Numbered from the stretch's first letter, positions 9,185-18,518 are shown. The stretch: 47,458 nt of DNA from Verrucomicrobiota bacterium (GCA_003218475.1 QHNR01000024.1:1-47458); one strand, 5' to 3'. The notes: generated by a model not told the origin, from the letters alone. Numbers and translations are program-made.

Positions 9185-9967
9185 ATGGCCGAAAGAAAAC
9201 GAAACCGCAACGTGCAAACATCGAAGACCCGCGACGCTTTCCATATTTCCAGCGACCCAGTCGTAGGTCTCATCGCAGTCGAGCGACCACCTGACGTCGG
9301 CGATAACCTTGGCTTGACGCGCGAACATGGTGCGCGAATCCTGTTCGCGATCGCACGGGACCCGCGCACCATCTTCGCTAGCTGGAATATCGATTGGTCA
9401 TCGTTGTTCGAAAGAGTGATGCCGGTGGATCGACAGGTTCATCTTCGGCTGTATGGCGCAGATGGTCTGCAAGAAAAAACTGTGGCTGTCGAGCCCATGG
9501 CCGCGATGCATTACGTGACGACATCGGGATCGCATGCCTCTTACCGCGTTGAGATCGGATATTATCAACCAGCAGATGTCTGGCATTCCGTTGCGATATC
9601 GCATGAGATCGCGATGCCGCCCACCGGTGTCTCCGAAACCACAGATGTCGACCTTGCCACGATTCCGTTTCACGTCGCTTTTCAACAGCTTCTCAATCTG
9701 TTCAGACCGGCGACTGAGACTCGATTGGCAACGGTACTCTCGCAATTTCAAAAGCGCGCATTGAGCCGCGAGCAGCGAAAGACGCTGAGTGGAGACGAAA
9801 GAAAAATTCTTCGCAGGCTACAGGTTTCGCTCTCCGAGGTCGCAGCTGGGTGGCGCGCTTTCGATAAAATCGATAGCGAAACGCTCGCAAGGCGAACGCG
9901 TGCTTTTCTCGGATTTGCTGGCACCAGCCCATCGCGCGGTTTTGACGAAAGCAGCTGGGGCAGTTGA
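9185..9967 (+). CDS. DUF4912 domain protein
   Basis: Predicted 260-residue cytoplasmic protein. Its first half contains EHGARILFAIARDPRTIFASWNI and VHLRLYGADG, the sequence pattern of DUF4912, a beta-rich domain of unknown function that often appears in Verrucomicrobiota and Firmicutes. A later stretch has SYRVEIGYYQPADVWHSVAIS, the second typical segment, then a helical, charged C-terminus. The frame is open upstream to a GTG at 9131, but the ATG at 9185 has GAGGA five bases ahead and gives a better start. It diverges from rfaE2. Function unknown. Confidence 0.72.
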   Translation: MAERKRNRNVQTSKTRDAFHISSDPVVGLIAVERPPDVGDNLGLTREHGARILFAIARDPRTIFASWNIDWSSLFERVMPVDRQVHLRLYGADGLQEKTVAVEPMAAMHYVTTSGSHASYRVEIGYYQPADVWHSVAISHEIAMPPTGVSETTDVDLATIPFHVAFQQLLNLFRPATETRLATVLSQFQKRALSREQRKTLSGDERKILRRLQVSLSEVAAGWRAFDKIDSETLARRTRAFLGFAGTSPSRGFDESSWGS

Positions 9968-10082
9968 AGCGCTCACACAGATGTTCCTAAATGGATAGCT
10001 GTTTCAAGCCGTGAGTATTCAATACCTCAACAGCTTCGCGGCTTCGCCGACGCTGAGAATCAGGGAACGTTTTCGCTCGTGC

Positions 10083-11537
10083 CTACTGTGTCTCGGAAAT
10101 CTTGGCCTGAGCGAGTTTGCTGCGGCGTACGCCGTAAAAAAAGTAAATGACAATGCCGATGACGAACCAGATGATCAGGCGTTCCCATGTTCGCCACGGG
10201 AGAGCAATCATCAGGTAAAGCGCCGACAATGCCCCCAGTGGGGCCACGACCCACACCGCCGGTGTTTTAAAGGTTCTTGGCAACTCCGGCTCGCGAATAC
10301 GCAACACGAGCACGCCAATTGAGACGATCACGAACGCCAGCAACGTGCCAATGGAAACTAGGCTGCCTGCTTCGCGCACAGTGAACAGCGCCGCAAAGAA
10401 AGCCACTACAATGCCAGTCAATATCGTGGTGATCCATGGAGTGCGGAATTTTGGATGCACTCTGCTCACAAATTTTGGAAGCAAACCATCGTCGGCCATC
10501 GTCCAGAAAATCCGCGACTGGCCAAGGAGCATCACGAGAATTACGGAGCTGAGGCCCGCGATTGCGCCCAATTTAATCGCGGCGGACATCCAACCGAGTC
10601 CCGCGTGGTCAGCCGCCACGGCAATGGGATCCGGTACATCCAGTTGCAGGTAAGGAACGATGCCAGTGGCCACGGCCGAGACCGCGATGTAGAGTACCGT
10701 GCAGATTAACAGCGAGCCGATGATGCCAATGGGCATGTCGCGCTGCGGATTCTTTGCTTCTTGCGCGGCGGTGCTGACTGCGTCGAAACCGATGTAGGCG
10801 AAAAAAACGATCCCAGCGCCTTGCGTGACGCCGCTCCAGCCGAAATGTCCGCGCACGCCCGTGCTTGGCGGAATAAACGGATGCCAGTTGGCGGGATTGA
10901 CTGCGTGAACCGCGCCGAAGATGAACAGCAGTACGACCGCCACTTTTACAAACACAATGACGTTATTCACGTTCGCTGACTCGCGAATGCCGACCACTAA
11001 CAGCAGCGTGACAATGGCGATGATGATGACCGCTGGGAGATTAAAGATGGCTGTGACCTGCGTTCCATCGGCCAAGGTAACGAGCGTCCCGCGCGCGGCC
11101 GACAATTCCGCAGGGATCTGAATGCCGATGTCGTGCAAAAACGACACAACGTAGCCCGACCAACCGATCGAGACGGTGACAGCACCCAAGGCGTATTCCA
11201 AAATCAAATCCCAGCCGATAATCCACGCGAAAAGTTCGCCGAGAGTAGCGTAGCCGTACGTGTATGCACTGCCAGCCATCGGCACCAACGATGCGAATTC
11301 GCTGTAGCAGAGCGCCGCGAAGATCGAGGCCACGCCTGCGAGAACGAACGATAAGACGACGGCCGGTCCCGCATTCTGCGCTGCAACGGTACCGGTTAGC
11401 ACGAAAATGCCCGTGCCGATGATCGCGCCAATGCCGAGAGCTGTCAGGTTTGTGGCTCCGAGGGCGCGTTTTAGCCGCTGATCTGTCAGCGCATCGGCTT
11501 GAAGTTGCGTGACGCTTTTTCGGCGAAGTAGGTTCAT
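10083..11537 (-). CDS. APC-family amino acid permease (cationic-type)
   Basis: Twelve-helix amino acid/polyamine/organocation transporter of 484 residues. The N-terminus LGATNLTALGIGAIIGTGIFVLTG holds the unwound helix-1 GIGAIIGTGIF motif that binds the substrate carboxylate and amine. GGx-type loops and VVFFAYIGFDAVSTAAQEAKNP-like sequence in helix 6 resemble bacterial CAT/YfnA transporters. It sits 47 bases downstream of a second APC permease and both are minus strand, so they may be one transcript. Substrate is inferred to be a (possibly cationic) amino acid. Confidence 0.9.
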   Translation of the reverse strand: MNLLRRKSVTQLQADALTDQRLKRALGATNLTALGIGAIIGTGIFVLTGTVAAQNAGPAVVLSFVLAGVASIFAALCYSEFASLVPMAGSAYTYGYATLGELFAWIIGWDLILEYALGAVTVSIGWSGYVVSFLHDIGIQIPAELSAARGTLVTLADGTQVTAIFNLPAVIIIAIVTLLLVVGIRESANVNNVIVFVKVAVVLLFIFGAVHAVNPANWHPFIPPSTGVRGHFGWSGVTQGAGIVFFAYIGFDAVSTAAQEAKNPQRDMPIGIIGSLLICTVLYIAVSAVATGIVPYLQLDVPDPIAVAADHAGLGWMSAAIKLGAIAGLSSVILVMLLGQSRIFWTMADDGLLPKFVSRVHPKFRTPWITTILTGIVVAFFAALFTVREAGSLVSIGTLLAFVIVSIGVLVLRIREPELPRTFKTPAVWVVAPLGALSALYLMIALPWRTWERLIIWFVIGIVIYFFYGVRRSKLAQAKISETQ

Positions 11538-11584
11538 TAGCGAAGTTTGTTTTTGGTTGTGCTAGCTGGCACGCGCCCGCCAAG

Positions 11585-13126
11585 TCACGCCAGGCATGAT
11601 TTGTTATGCCGAAATTTCCACAGGAAATACACCGGAACGCCGGTCAGCACGATGATCAAGCCCGGCCAGGTGGTGGCCGTCTGATAAATGAATAGCACCA
11701 GCAGAATCACGGTCGCGCCGACGACGTAAAGAGCGGGCACGATCGGATAGCCGAATGCCCGATAAGGTCGTTCCACGTCTGGTTGTTTTCGGCGCAGCAG
11801 GAAGATGCCGATGATCGTCAGGATGTAAAAAATGAGCGCGGCCGAAATCACGTAGTCGAGAAGGTTACCGTAAAGGTTACCGTACCCGGTCACGGCGCCA
11901 GTGGCGTCGCTTTTAACCGTGCGCGGCAGGACTAGCGCGCCAGCCCAGATGCCTTGAATGACCAAACCCCAGGCCGGAACGCGGAACTTGTTCAGCTCGC
12001 CAACCGATCGGAAGAACAAGCCGTCACGCGCCATCGCGTAATACGCGCGTGCCCCCGCAAGAATAAGTCCATTATTGCATCCGAACGTTGAGATCATGAT
12101 CGCGACAGCCATGATCGTAGCGCCGGCGCCTGGAAAAATTACGTTTGCCGTTTCCGAAGCCACGCGGTCGCTAGGCGCATTTTGGATCGCGCTGAAAGGC
12201 AGCGCGGCGAGATAAGCAACGTTTGCGAGTAAATAAAGGCCAATCACGAGGAACGTACCGAACGCGAGTGAGAGCGGCACGTTGCGGCGCGGGTTGATCA
12301 CCTCGCCCGCTGTGAATGTGATGTTGTTCCATGCGTCAGCAGAGAAAAGAGAGTTTGTTTGGGCCACGCAAATTCCGACGAAGAGACCGAACGCGGCGGC
12401 AGCAGTCAAACCCGCTCCCACCTCCTGCAAATTTCCGCGTATCGTCCAGAAATCGCTGAAGTTTTCTGCGCCTGCGCCAGATCTGAGCCCGACGATTATG
12501 CCGAGCACAATCAGCGCGATCAGTGCTCCGGTCTTTGCTGTGGTAAACACATTTTGAATTAGCTTGCCTACTTCCAAACCACGTGTGTTCGTGAATGTCA
12601 GAAAACCGATCAGCGCCAAGCCGACGAGCTGTGCGGTGGAAAGCGATACGGCATACCCGCCGAGGCGGAGCGGCGCGATGAGATAATTGCTCTCCGACAC
12701 CCACGGAACAAGCACACCCATGTAACGGGCGAACCCGACTGCGACCGCGGCGATGGTGCCGGTCTGAATGACGAGGAAAAGCGTCCAGCCGTAAAGGAAT
12801 CCCCAGAGCGGCGAAAACGCTTCGCGCAGGTACACGTATTGACCGCCAGCTTTCGGCATCATTGCCGCCAGCTCTCCGTACGACAGCGCGGCCGTCAGCG
12901 TCAGCAAACCGGTGACCATCCAGACGACGAGTAACCAGCCAGGCGCACCGACTTGGCGGGCGATGATCGCTGATACGATAAAAATTCCTGAGCCGATCAT
13001 CGAGCCAGCAACGAGCATGGTTGAATCGAGTAGGCCCAGTCCCCTAACGAGTTTTTGCTCGGCTACAGGTGCTTCGATAGTTGCACTTGTCATTTGAACC
13101 GCTTGGATTGGCGGAGAGTTAACCAT
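11585..13126 (-). CDS. APC-superfamily amino acid permease
   Basis: Second APC transporter, 513 residues and about twelve helices. After a roughly 25-residue cytoplasmic tail, LLDSTMLVAGSMIGSGIFIVSA gives the helix-1 GSMIGSGIF binding motif, followed by ALSYGELAAMMPKAGGQYVYLREAFSP, characteristic of LAT/SteT-like exchangers. The sequence is clearly different from the neighbouring permease, so this is a pair of non-identical transporters rather than a recent duplication. It diverges from the aspartyl protease gene at 13206 with about 80 bases between them, which must contain both promoters. Confidence 0.9.
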   Translation of the reverse strand: MVNSPPIQAVQMTSATIEAPVAEQKLVRGLGLLDSTMLVAGSMIGSGIFIVSAIIARQVGAPGWLLVVWMVTGLLTLTAALSYGELAAMMPKAGGQYVYLREAFSPLWGFLYGWTLFLVIQTGTIAAVAVGFARYMGVLVPWVSESNYLIAPLRLGGYAVSLSTAQLVGLALIGFLTFTNTRGLEVGKLIQNVFTTAKTGALIALIVLGIIVGLRSGAGAENFSDFWTIRGNLQEVGAGLTAAAAFGLFVGICVAQTNSLFSADAWNNITFTAGEVINPRRNVPLSLAFGTFLVIGLYLLANVAYLAALPFSAIQNAPSDRVASETANVIFPGAGATIMAVAIMISTFGCNNGLILAGARAYYAMARDGLFFRSVGELNKFRVPAWGLVIQGIWAGALVLPRTVKSDATGAVTGYGNLYGNLLDYVISAALIFYILTIIGIFLLRRKQPDVERPYRAFGYPIVPALYVVGATVILLVLFIYQTATTWPGLIIVLTGVPVYFLWKFRHNKSCLA

Positions 13127-13205
13127 CAGTCGAGTGTGTCGTGCAATGCCAAAAAACGGCGGCTCTCAGGTTTTGCTAAAGCGCAAGCAATTTTGAAGCG
13201 TAAAA

Positions 13206-14219
13206 ATGTTTACGCCTAGAAAGGAACCGTGTAGTCTCCGCCGCGCGATGATCTCAAATCACCAGTCGTCCGTGCGGAAGTGCTGCTCGGTTTTTTGTGC
13301 TGTTGTCGCGCTAGCTATCGAATTGGCTGTTGCGCCGCGGAGCGCTTACGCACGAGTAACCACGCAATTTGAGGCGCTACCGCTGGTGCGGTCGCGACAA
13401 AATCATTTGCTCGTGCGCGCTTTTATTAACGGCAAGGCAGCATGGCTTACGGTCGATAGCGGCGCGCCGGTAAGCGCAATCGCTTCGAATCGGCGCGAGT
13501 ATTTTCGGCTAAAGCCGACCGCGGCCGATTCAAATCTGCCGGCACGCGTTCAGATTAACGGGGGGTTCAACAATGTCGCGATCGCACGTGAGCTGCGGAT
13601 CGGAGCGCTAATTCTGGTGGATGAACCGATGGTTACTGTCGATCTTGGCGGCTCTAGTCGCGCCGCGCGATTGGTTCATGAACAAGAAATCGACGGAATT
13701 ATTGGAGCGGACATTCTTTTCCCGACACAAGCGGTGTTGGATTGCGAGCGCCAGTTGCTCATTCTAAACACCGATCCCAGCGTGCTGGGTAGGTTTCCGG
13801 GCTTCGATCGGCGCGGACTTCGGGCTGTTCCGATTCAAGTCAGCGATGGTTACAATCTATATGTCACTGGGTCCGTTAACGGAAAACCTGCCAAGCTGAT
13901 GGTCGATACAGGTTCATTCACCACGTTGTTGCACCGTTCGTTCGTTCGGCGAATGCGAATTGCCACTCGCGAAACACCATATAGTTCGTCAGCTGTGAAT
14001 CTGAAGGAGCGCGGCGTGCGCGTCGCACATATTCGCAAACTTTCCGTTGGCTCGGTGGATATTTTTGGTAAGGACGTTGGCGTCATTGACCTGGAAGGGT
14101 TAATTCACGATGGCTTGTTGGAAGGCTCGCCGCCCGTCGCCGGTCTGCTCGGCGCGGAAACCCTGCGGCGTCATCACGGCATTATCGATTTCGGCACGCG
14201 CACGCTTTATTTGCGATAG
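13206..14219 (+). CDS. Secreted retropepsin-like aspartyl protease, two catalytic-type domains
   Basis: Predicted exported protein of 337 residues. A signal peptide lies near residues 26-50 (CSVFCAVVALAIELAVA, with a cut after SAYA), which makes the ATG at 13248 an attractive alternative start. Two D-[ST]-G motifs follow: WLTVDSGAPVSAI around residue 84 and KLMVDTGSFTTLLH around 233, with matching GIIGADIL and GLLGAETL hydrophobic-glycine motifs. Retropepsins dimerise with one DTG per subunit, so the two copies resemble a pepsin-like internal pseudo-dimer. It is divergent from the permease pair. Substrate unknown. Confidence 0.8.
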   Translation: MFTPRKEPCSLRRAMISNHQSSVRKCCSVFCAVVALAIELAVAPRSAYARVTTQFEALPLVRSRQNHLLVRAFINGKAAWLTVDSGAPVSAIASNRREYFRLKPTAADSNLPARVQINGGFNNVAIARELRIGALILVDEPMVTVDLGGSSRAARLVHEQEIDGIIGADILFPTQAVLDCERQLLILNTDPSVLGRFPGFDRRGLRAVPIQVSDGYNLYVTGSVNGKPAKLMVDTGSFTTLLHRSFVRRMRIATRETPYSSSAVNLKERGVRVAHIRKLSVGSVDIFGKDVGVIDLEGLIHDGLLEGSPPVAGLLGAETLRRHHGIIDFGTRTLYLR

Positions 14220-14270
14220 CGAGCGGTCGCAATTCCTTCTCTTGTCATTCCAAATGAAGTCGCCTGCCGC

Positions 14271-14293
14271 GCCGTAGCTTTAGCGTAGGCGGG
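14271..14293. repeat. Short nested palindrome (GCC-GTA-GCT-TT-AGC-GTA-GGC)
   Basis: Two nested stems read GCC GTA GCT TT AGC GTA GGC (14271-14290), with further partly paired G/C flanks. The same architecture, with compensatory changes, occurs at 25121-25146 between groES and groEL. It lies between the protease gene and the MurU-like gene. Confidence 0.55.
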
Positions 14294-14317
14294 AGGAATT
14301 TCTGGCTTTTTCTTTTG

Positions 14318-15265
14318 GTGAGCGAGATTACACATGCATTCGTTTTAGCGGCGGGACTCGGCACGCGACTCAGGCCTTTAACAGACGATCTGCCGAAGCC
14401 GCTCATTCCGATTTTTCAAAAGCCGCTCATCACTTTTGCGCTCGATCAGTTGATTAGCGCGGGGGTAAACAAGTTCGTCATTAACACGCATAGATGTCCC
14501 GAATTGTTTCGAGACTTTTTTAGCCGGAGCAACTATGCCGGCTGTTCGGTGACGGTTATTCACGAACCTGAACTGCTGGAGACTGGCGGCGGCATCAAGA
14601 ATGCAGAACGCGATCTCAGCAGCGAGCATTTCCTGACCTACAGCGGCGACATTTTAACCGATGTCAATCTGCAACCTTTGATTGACGAACATTTTCGCCG
14701 CCGCAACGACGTAACTCTTGCATTGCGTGAGACCGGGTTGGCTTCGGACGTAGCTTTGCGCGACGACCGCATCGTGGACATTGCGAATCGCTACGGTATC
14801 CCCGGAAATCTTGATTTCGCTAACATCGCCGTTTGGAATCCAGCGGTCTTCCAGCGAATTCCGCCGCAGAGAAAGATCTCCTTCATTCCGATCGTTGCTG
14901 ATTGGATAAATCAGGGTGGCAAGATCGGTGGTTTCGTGATGAACGACGGAAAATGGTTCAATATTGGTTCGCGCGCGCAATATCTCGACGTGCACCGCAA
15001 AATTTTGCGAGAAGATTGGAAGCCGTATTACGTCAAAGTACGCGACTGGCCTGAACGAATAGCTAAATCAGCGGCTGTTGATGTCAGTGCAGTGCTGCGC
15101 GGCTGCTCAGTTATCGGAGAGCATTGCCGCGTCGGCGCAGAAGCCATCCTCGAAGACACAATTTTGTGGCCGGGCGCACAAATTGCTTCCCAAAGTCAGC
15201 TTCAGGGTTCTATTGTCCGCTCAGAAAAAAAGGCCAGCGGTATCCATCGCAACATCGACATCTGA
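14318..15265 (+). CDS. Sugar-1-phosphate nucleotidyltransferase, MurU-like
   Basis: GT-A-fold nucleotidyltransferase that would charge a sugar-1-phosphate with UTP or another NTP. Its signature FVLAAGLGTRLRPLTDDLPKPLIPI (G-x-G-T-R and the PKP lysine) is at residues 9-33, with YSGDILTD as the metal-binding aspartate motif and FANIAVWNP. After a 230-residue catalytic part, the C-terminus looks like a short left-handed beta-helix (CSVIGEHCRVGAEAILEDTI). The start is taken as the GTG at 14318; TTG 14315 is adjacent. The next gene, six bases downstream, is a sugar-kinase-like phosphotransferase: this is the MurU-AmgK order of the MurNAc salvage pathway known from Pseudomonas, so that role is probable but inferred. 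The extra beta-helix makes other sugars possible. Confidence 0.85.
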   Translation: MSEITHAFVLAAGLGTRLRPLTDDLPKPLIPIFQKPLITFALDQLISAGVNKFVINTHRCPELFRDFFSRSNYAGCSVTVIHEPELLETGGGIKNAERDLSSEHFLTYSGDILTDVNLQPLIDEHFRRRNDVTLALRETGLASDVALRDDRIVDIANRYGIPGNLDFANIAVWNPAVFQRIPPQRKISFIPIVADWINQGGKIGGFVMNDGKWFNIGSRAQYLDVHRKILREDWKPYYVKVRDWPERIAKSAAVDVSAVLRGCSVIGEHCRVGAEAILEDTILWPGAQIASQSQLQGSIVRSEKKASGIHRNIDI

Positions 15266-15271
15266 ATCAGT

Positions 15272-16258
15272 ATGAGAACGGCGCTGCTTCTCCGACGAAC
15301 GCGAATGCATTTCCCGCGTTTGAATCTCGACGAGATAGAAATCTCCCCAATCGAAAAAGGAGGCTCGGATCGGAAATTTTATCGAATCCATTGCGCTGCG
15401 GATCGAAGGCTGATTCTTGTTAGATACAATCTTGAGCGCGAAGAAAACCGGCATTACGTCCAGATCGCGCAATTTCTCGACGGCCATGGAATCCGGGTTC
15501 CTAAAATTTATTTTCACGATCCGGTGGAAGGCCTCATCTGGATCGAAGATTTGGGTGAGCGCGATCTGCACAGTTATCAACACGAGAGCTGGCTCGTTCG
15601 CCGTGCGTTTTACGAATCAGCGCTAGACGAAATTATCAAGCTCCATGCTCTGCCAGAGTCGGTGTGCGTAGAAATGAGGGAACATTTGCCGGCCGAATTT
15701 AACGCCGCGCTTTACCGGTGGGAACAGAAGTACTTTTGCGAGAATTGCCTTGGCCGCTACTACAAGGTCAGTCAGTCAAAATGCAAGGAACTGGCGGCCC
15801 TTCCCGGTTTGCGCGAAATCGCGAAACACCTTGCCGGTTTGCCAAGGGTTTTGGTTCACCGCGATTTTCAATCGCAAAACATCATCATCCAGAACGGGCA
15901 GGCTAATCTGATTGACTTTCAGGGGATGCGTCCTGGCTTGGCGGAGTACGATTTGGCATCATTGCTTTATGATCCGTATGTCCATCTCACAGAATCGGAG
16001 CGCGCCGAGTTGATCACTTACTATCGCGATGGGCGGGACAAAAGCGGAGTCACATGCAGCGAAGACTTCGATTCCAAACTGCGCCTATGCGCGATGCAAC
16101 GCCTGATGCAGGCACTCGGTGCTTATGCGTTCCTCGGCCTGGTCAAGGGACACAAGAATTTCCTGCAATACATTCCAAGAGCCGTCCGCTCGCTACGGGA
16201 TACCGTGGCGAAGATTGACAATCTTGAGCCATTTGGATCTGTTCTAGCAGAGCTTTGA
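15272..16258 (+). CDS. Aminoglycoside-phosphotransferase-fold sugar kinase, AmgK-like
   Basis: Kinase of the APH/choline-kinase fold, 328 residues. Visible motifs are the glycine/serine loop KGGSDRKFYRI near 31, the acidic WIEDLGERDLH, the catalytic loop VLVHRDFQSQNIII (HxDxxxxN) at about 194-207 and the metal-binding NLIDFQG a few residues on. This arrangement matches AmgK, which phosphorylates the anomeric carbon of MurNAc/GlcNAc, and the gene directly follows the MurU-like nucleotidyltransferase with a gap of six bases. Together they would let the cell recycle peptidoglycan sugars to UDP-sugars without the fosfomycin-sensitive step. Substrate is inference; homoserine/choline kinases share the fold. 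Confidence 0.83.
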   Translation: MRTALLLRRTRMHFPRLNLDEIEISPIEKGGSDRKFYRIHCAADRRLILVRYNLEREENRHYVQIAQFLDGHGIRVPKIYFHDPVEGLIWIEDLGERDLHSYQHESWLVRRAFYESALDEIIKLHALPESVCVEMREHLPAEFNAALYRWEQKYFCENCLGRYYKVSQSKCKELAALPGLREIAKHLAGLPRVLVHRDFQSQNIIIQNGQANLIDFQGMRPGLAEYDLASLLYDPYVHLTESERAELITYYRDGRDKSGVTCSEDFDSKLRLCAMQRLMQALGAYAFLGLVKGHKNFLQYIPRAVRSLRDTVAKIDNLEPFGSVLAEL

Positions 16259-16396
16259 CCGGAAGACGCTCAACTCACTGAGGTGTCCGCGTTGCAAACT
16301 CTACCCACGACCCGCAAAACTGCAGCGGCCCTTATTTCATAATAACCGCGACGTGTGCAGCACCGGATTTCGAAATTCCGCGACAGGCTTTGTGCC

Positions 16397-16810
16397 TCAA
16401 TTCCATCGCGGATCGGGCAGTCCGCTCTTGAGGTGAAAACGAGCGACTTCCATCTGGCCGCGAATTCCCGGAATCAACATGAGGAGACCGCTATCTGCGT
16501 CTTCAAAATAGAAGAAGAAGACAATCCGCCCATCCGCTCGGGCGTTGCCGTGGACGAACCGGTGTTCACGCAAATACGACACCAGCGCATTCTCCACTTC
16601 GACGCGCCGCCCGACTGCCTTCGACACCACGATGCCCAGCACGGAGACCAGATGCGGCATCTGCTCGGGTTCCGAAGCGCGAACAAACGTCGCGTCACCC
16701 GCAAACTCTTCGAGAAAATAATTCACCGCCAGCTCGTAATCGGTCGGATGCAACATCCTTGAGCGCAGCACGCCGAGGTGGTGTGGAAAATTTTGTGAGG
16801 CGGAATTCAT
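16397..16810 (-). CDS. Conserved hypothetical protein
   Basis: A 137-residue predicted soluble protein that I do not recognise. The sequence has believable composition: a helical N-terminal half (DYELAVNYFLEEFAGDATFV), then SVLGIVVSKAVGRRVEVENALVSYLREH and a beta-rich RIVFFFYFEDADSGLLMLIPG. The reading in the opposite strand is a shadow. It follows the cysteine-cluster gene by 15 bases on the same strand, so the two are probably co-transcribed. An alternative start is the ATG at residue 19 (RMLHPTDYEL). Confidence 0.6.
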   Translation of the reverse strand: MNSASQNFPHHLGVLRSRMLHPTDYELAVNYFLEEFAGDATFVRASEPEQMPHLVSVLGIVVSKAVGRRVEVENALVSYLREHRFVHGNARADGRIVFFFYFEDADSGLLMLIPGIRGQMEVARFHLKSGLPDPRWN

Positions 16811-16825
16811 GCGCCCGAAGGCAAA

Positions 16826-17638
16826 TTACCTTTGTTCGTCGAAACCCGGCCGCACAAACGCACGCGCCTGCGGGAATAATTTTTCCGCCTCGCGTCGAAC
16901 CGCAGTAAGTTGCGCAAGCAAATCCAGAATCTCGTCATCGTCCGCCCCGGTCAACGCCAGCCGCAATCCCGACCATGCCGCGATTGAACGATCCATCGCG
17001 ACCAGTGCAATTTTTGCCGAGCCATCAGAATCTTTCGGAAACGTCTTCATCTCTTCATCTGTTTCCAATTCTTCGTTCGCGCGCGATCCGATCGCCCGAG
17101 AGAGCTTCACGTAAATGAAATGTTGATACCAACGAATGATTTCGACGAATTCCGCCATCTCGGCTGCTTCCGCTTCCGGATTTCCGGTTTCCAAGCGCGC
17201 CAGCGTTTCGAGTTCGAATCCTTTGGACCTGAAAACGGGCGACGCGTTTTCAACCCATTTGTTCGCCGCGTTAGCGTACGCCATTGCCGCGCGGGCAAGC
17301 GGAAGATTTTTCGTCGCCCGGCGGCGCTCCGCGCGCTCCTGCGCGATGACCTTCGCCTGCAGTTTCGGTTCATCCAAATCAATCCCGCGCGCTTTCGCAT
17401 CCGCGCGAACCGTTTCGATCGTGGCCTGTAATTGTCGATGAAGGTTGTCCCAGAATTTTTCATTGGATAAATCGCGCGCCCGTCCCCACTCGTCGGGATC
17501 GTCCTCAGATCGTTCCATCGCATAAGTCAAACAACGATCCGACAGCGTGCAGCGTTCGCACCAGCGGTCGCAATAATTGTAAATCCCGGAAATGAATCGC
17601 GGATCTGCCGCCAGTGCGCGAAGTTGGTCAGCTTTCAT
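16826..17638 (-). CDS. Conserved hypothetical protein with N-terminal cysteine cluster
   Basis: 270 residues, mostly alpha-helical and charged. Near the N-terminus, ISGIYNYCDRWCERCTLSDRC shows the spacing C-x3-C-x2-C-x5-C (residues about 23-37), a likely Zn or Fe-S site; similar proteins with YNYCDRWCERC occur in Bacteroidota and Verrucomicrobiota as uncharacterised proteins (recollection, not searched). The rest contains long helices (LPLARAAMAYANAANKWVE, FVEIIRWYQHFIYVKLSRA) with conserved-looking aromatics, resembling an all-helical ligand or metal domain. It precedes the 16397 gene by 15 bases. Function unknown. Confidence 0.72.
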   Translation of the reverse strand: MKADQLRALAADPRFISGIYNYCDRWCERCTLSDRCLTYAMERSEDDPDEWGRARDLSNEKFWDNLHRQLQATIETVRADAKARGIDLDEPKLQAKVIAQERAERRRATKNLPLARAAMAYANAANKWVENASPVFRSKGFELETLARLETGNPEAEAAEMAEFVEIIRWYQHFIYVKLSRAIGSRANEELETDEEMKTFPKDSDGSAKIALVAMDRSIAAWSGLRLALTGADDDEILDLLAQLTAVRREAEKLFPQARAFVRPGFDEQR

Positions 17639-17742
17639 ATTGCTCCACTATAACGTCGATAAACGTCGACGCGCGGAGCAAAGCAAAAGAACTCGCTTCC
17701 ATGAACTCCAGGCCATGTTTCTAATCGCATGCGCGTTACGAT

Positions 17743-18369
17743 TCAGGCAAGAAACGGATTGGTTCTGCGCTCGGTTCCGATTTTCGTCGGCGGCCCGTGG
17801 CCGGGTAGCACTGTGACGTCGTCTCCGAGCGGAAACAATTTTTTGCTGATCCCGGTGATAAGCAGATCGATATCTCCGCCGGGCAAATCACCTCGCCCAA
17901 TGCTTCTGGCAAAGAGGACATCGCCGCCGATGAGCAATTTATCTTTGCGCGAATAGAAGCAGAGGCTGCCCGGGCAATGCCCGGGCACTTCCAGAACTTG
18001 GAAATCTGCGCCGAGAAAATTTCGGCTTGGCGTCTCCTCAATCAAAAAATCCGCCTCGGACGGCTCGATCTCGAGTGCGAAACCAAAATTGCGAAAAAAT
18101 TCCCGGTCGGAAATCATAGGCGCGGTGAGCGGGTGACATGCAATTGGGCACCCAAACTGGCGCTTAATCCTGGCAACATCCTGGACGTGATCGATATGCC
18201 CATGTGTCAGGAGTAAAAGTTTCGGCTCAACCCTAAGCGAACGCGCCCATTCGCAAGCGCCATCAGGAGCGTCGAACAAAATCCATCCCTCCGGCGCTTC
18301 AAATAAATAGCAATTCGTTTCAAAAATGCCGCCGCAAAAGCTTTTGTAGTTCATTGTGATTCGCTGCAT
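17743..18369 (-). CDS. MBL-fold metallo-hydrolase (glyoxalase II-like)
   Basis: Metallo-beta-lactamase-fold hydrolase of about 208 residues. Metal-binding motifs appear in order: LLTHGHIDHVQD (HxHxDH), EVPGHCPGSLCFY (third histidine), IGGDVLFARSIGR (bridging aspartate) and LPGHGPPT (last histidine). This matches the short YcbL-type hydroxyacylglutathione hydrolase relatives. The frame is open to 18588 but that would overlap the next divergent gene, so I chose the ATG at 18369 (MQRITMNYKS); the ATG at 18354 is equally possible. No Shine-Dalgarno sequence is obvious. Thioester substrate is inferred from the family only. Confidence 0.85.
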   Translation of the reverse strand: MQRITMNYKSFCGGIFETNCYLFEAPEGWILFDAPDGACEWARSLRVEPKLLLLTHGHIDHVQDVARIKRQFGCPIACHPLTAPMISDREFFRNFGFALEIEPSEADFLIEETPSRNFLGADFQVLEVPGHCPGSLCFYSRKDKLLIGGDVLFARSIGRGDLPGGDIDLLITGISKKLFPLGDDVTVLPGHGPPTKIGTERRTNPFLA

Positions 18370-18518
18370 TGAGGGTATACGACTAAAAGTGTGAGTTTTT
18401 ACGAATATTGAATGTTCGCCGTCCTCGATTGTCTTATTCCAACCTACATGTCGATCTCGTTTCATCATCTTGCGTTTCGTCGCGAAACCTGCCAAGGTGG
18501 GAAACCGCGTAAGTACAA

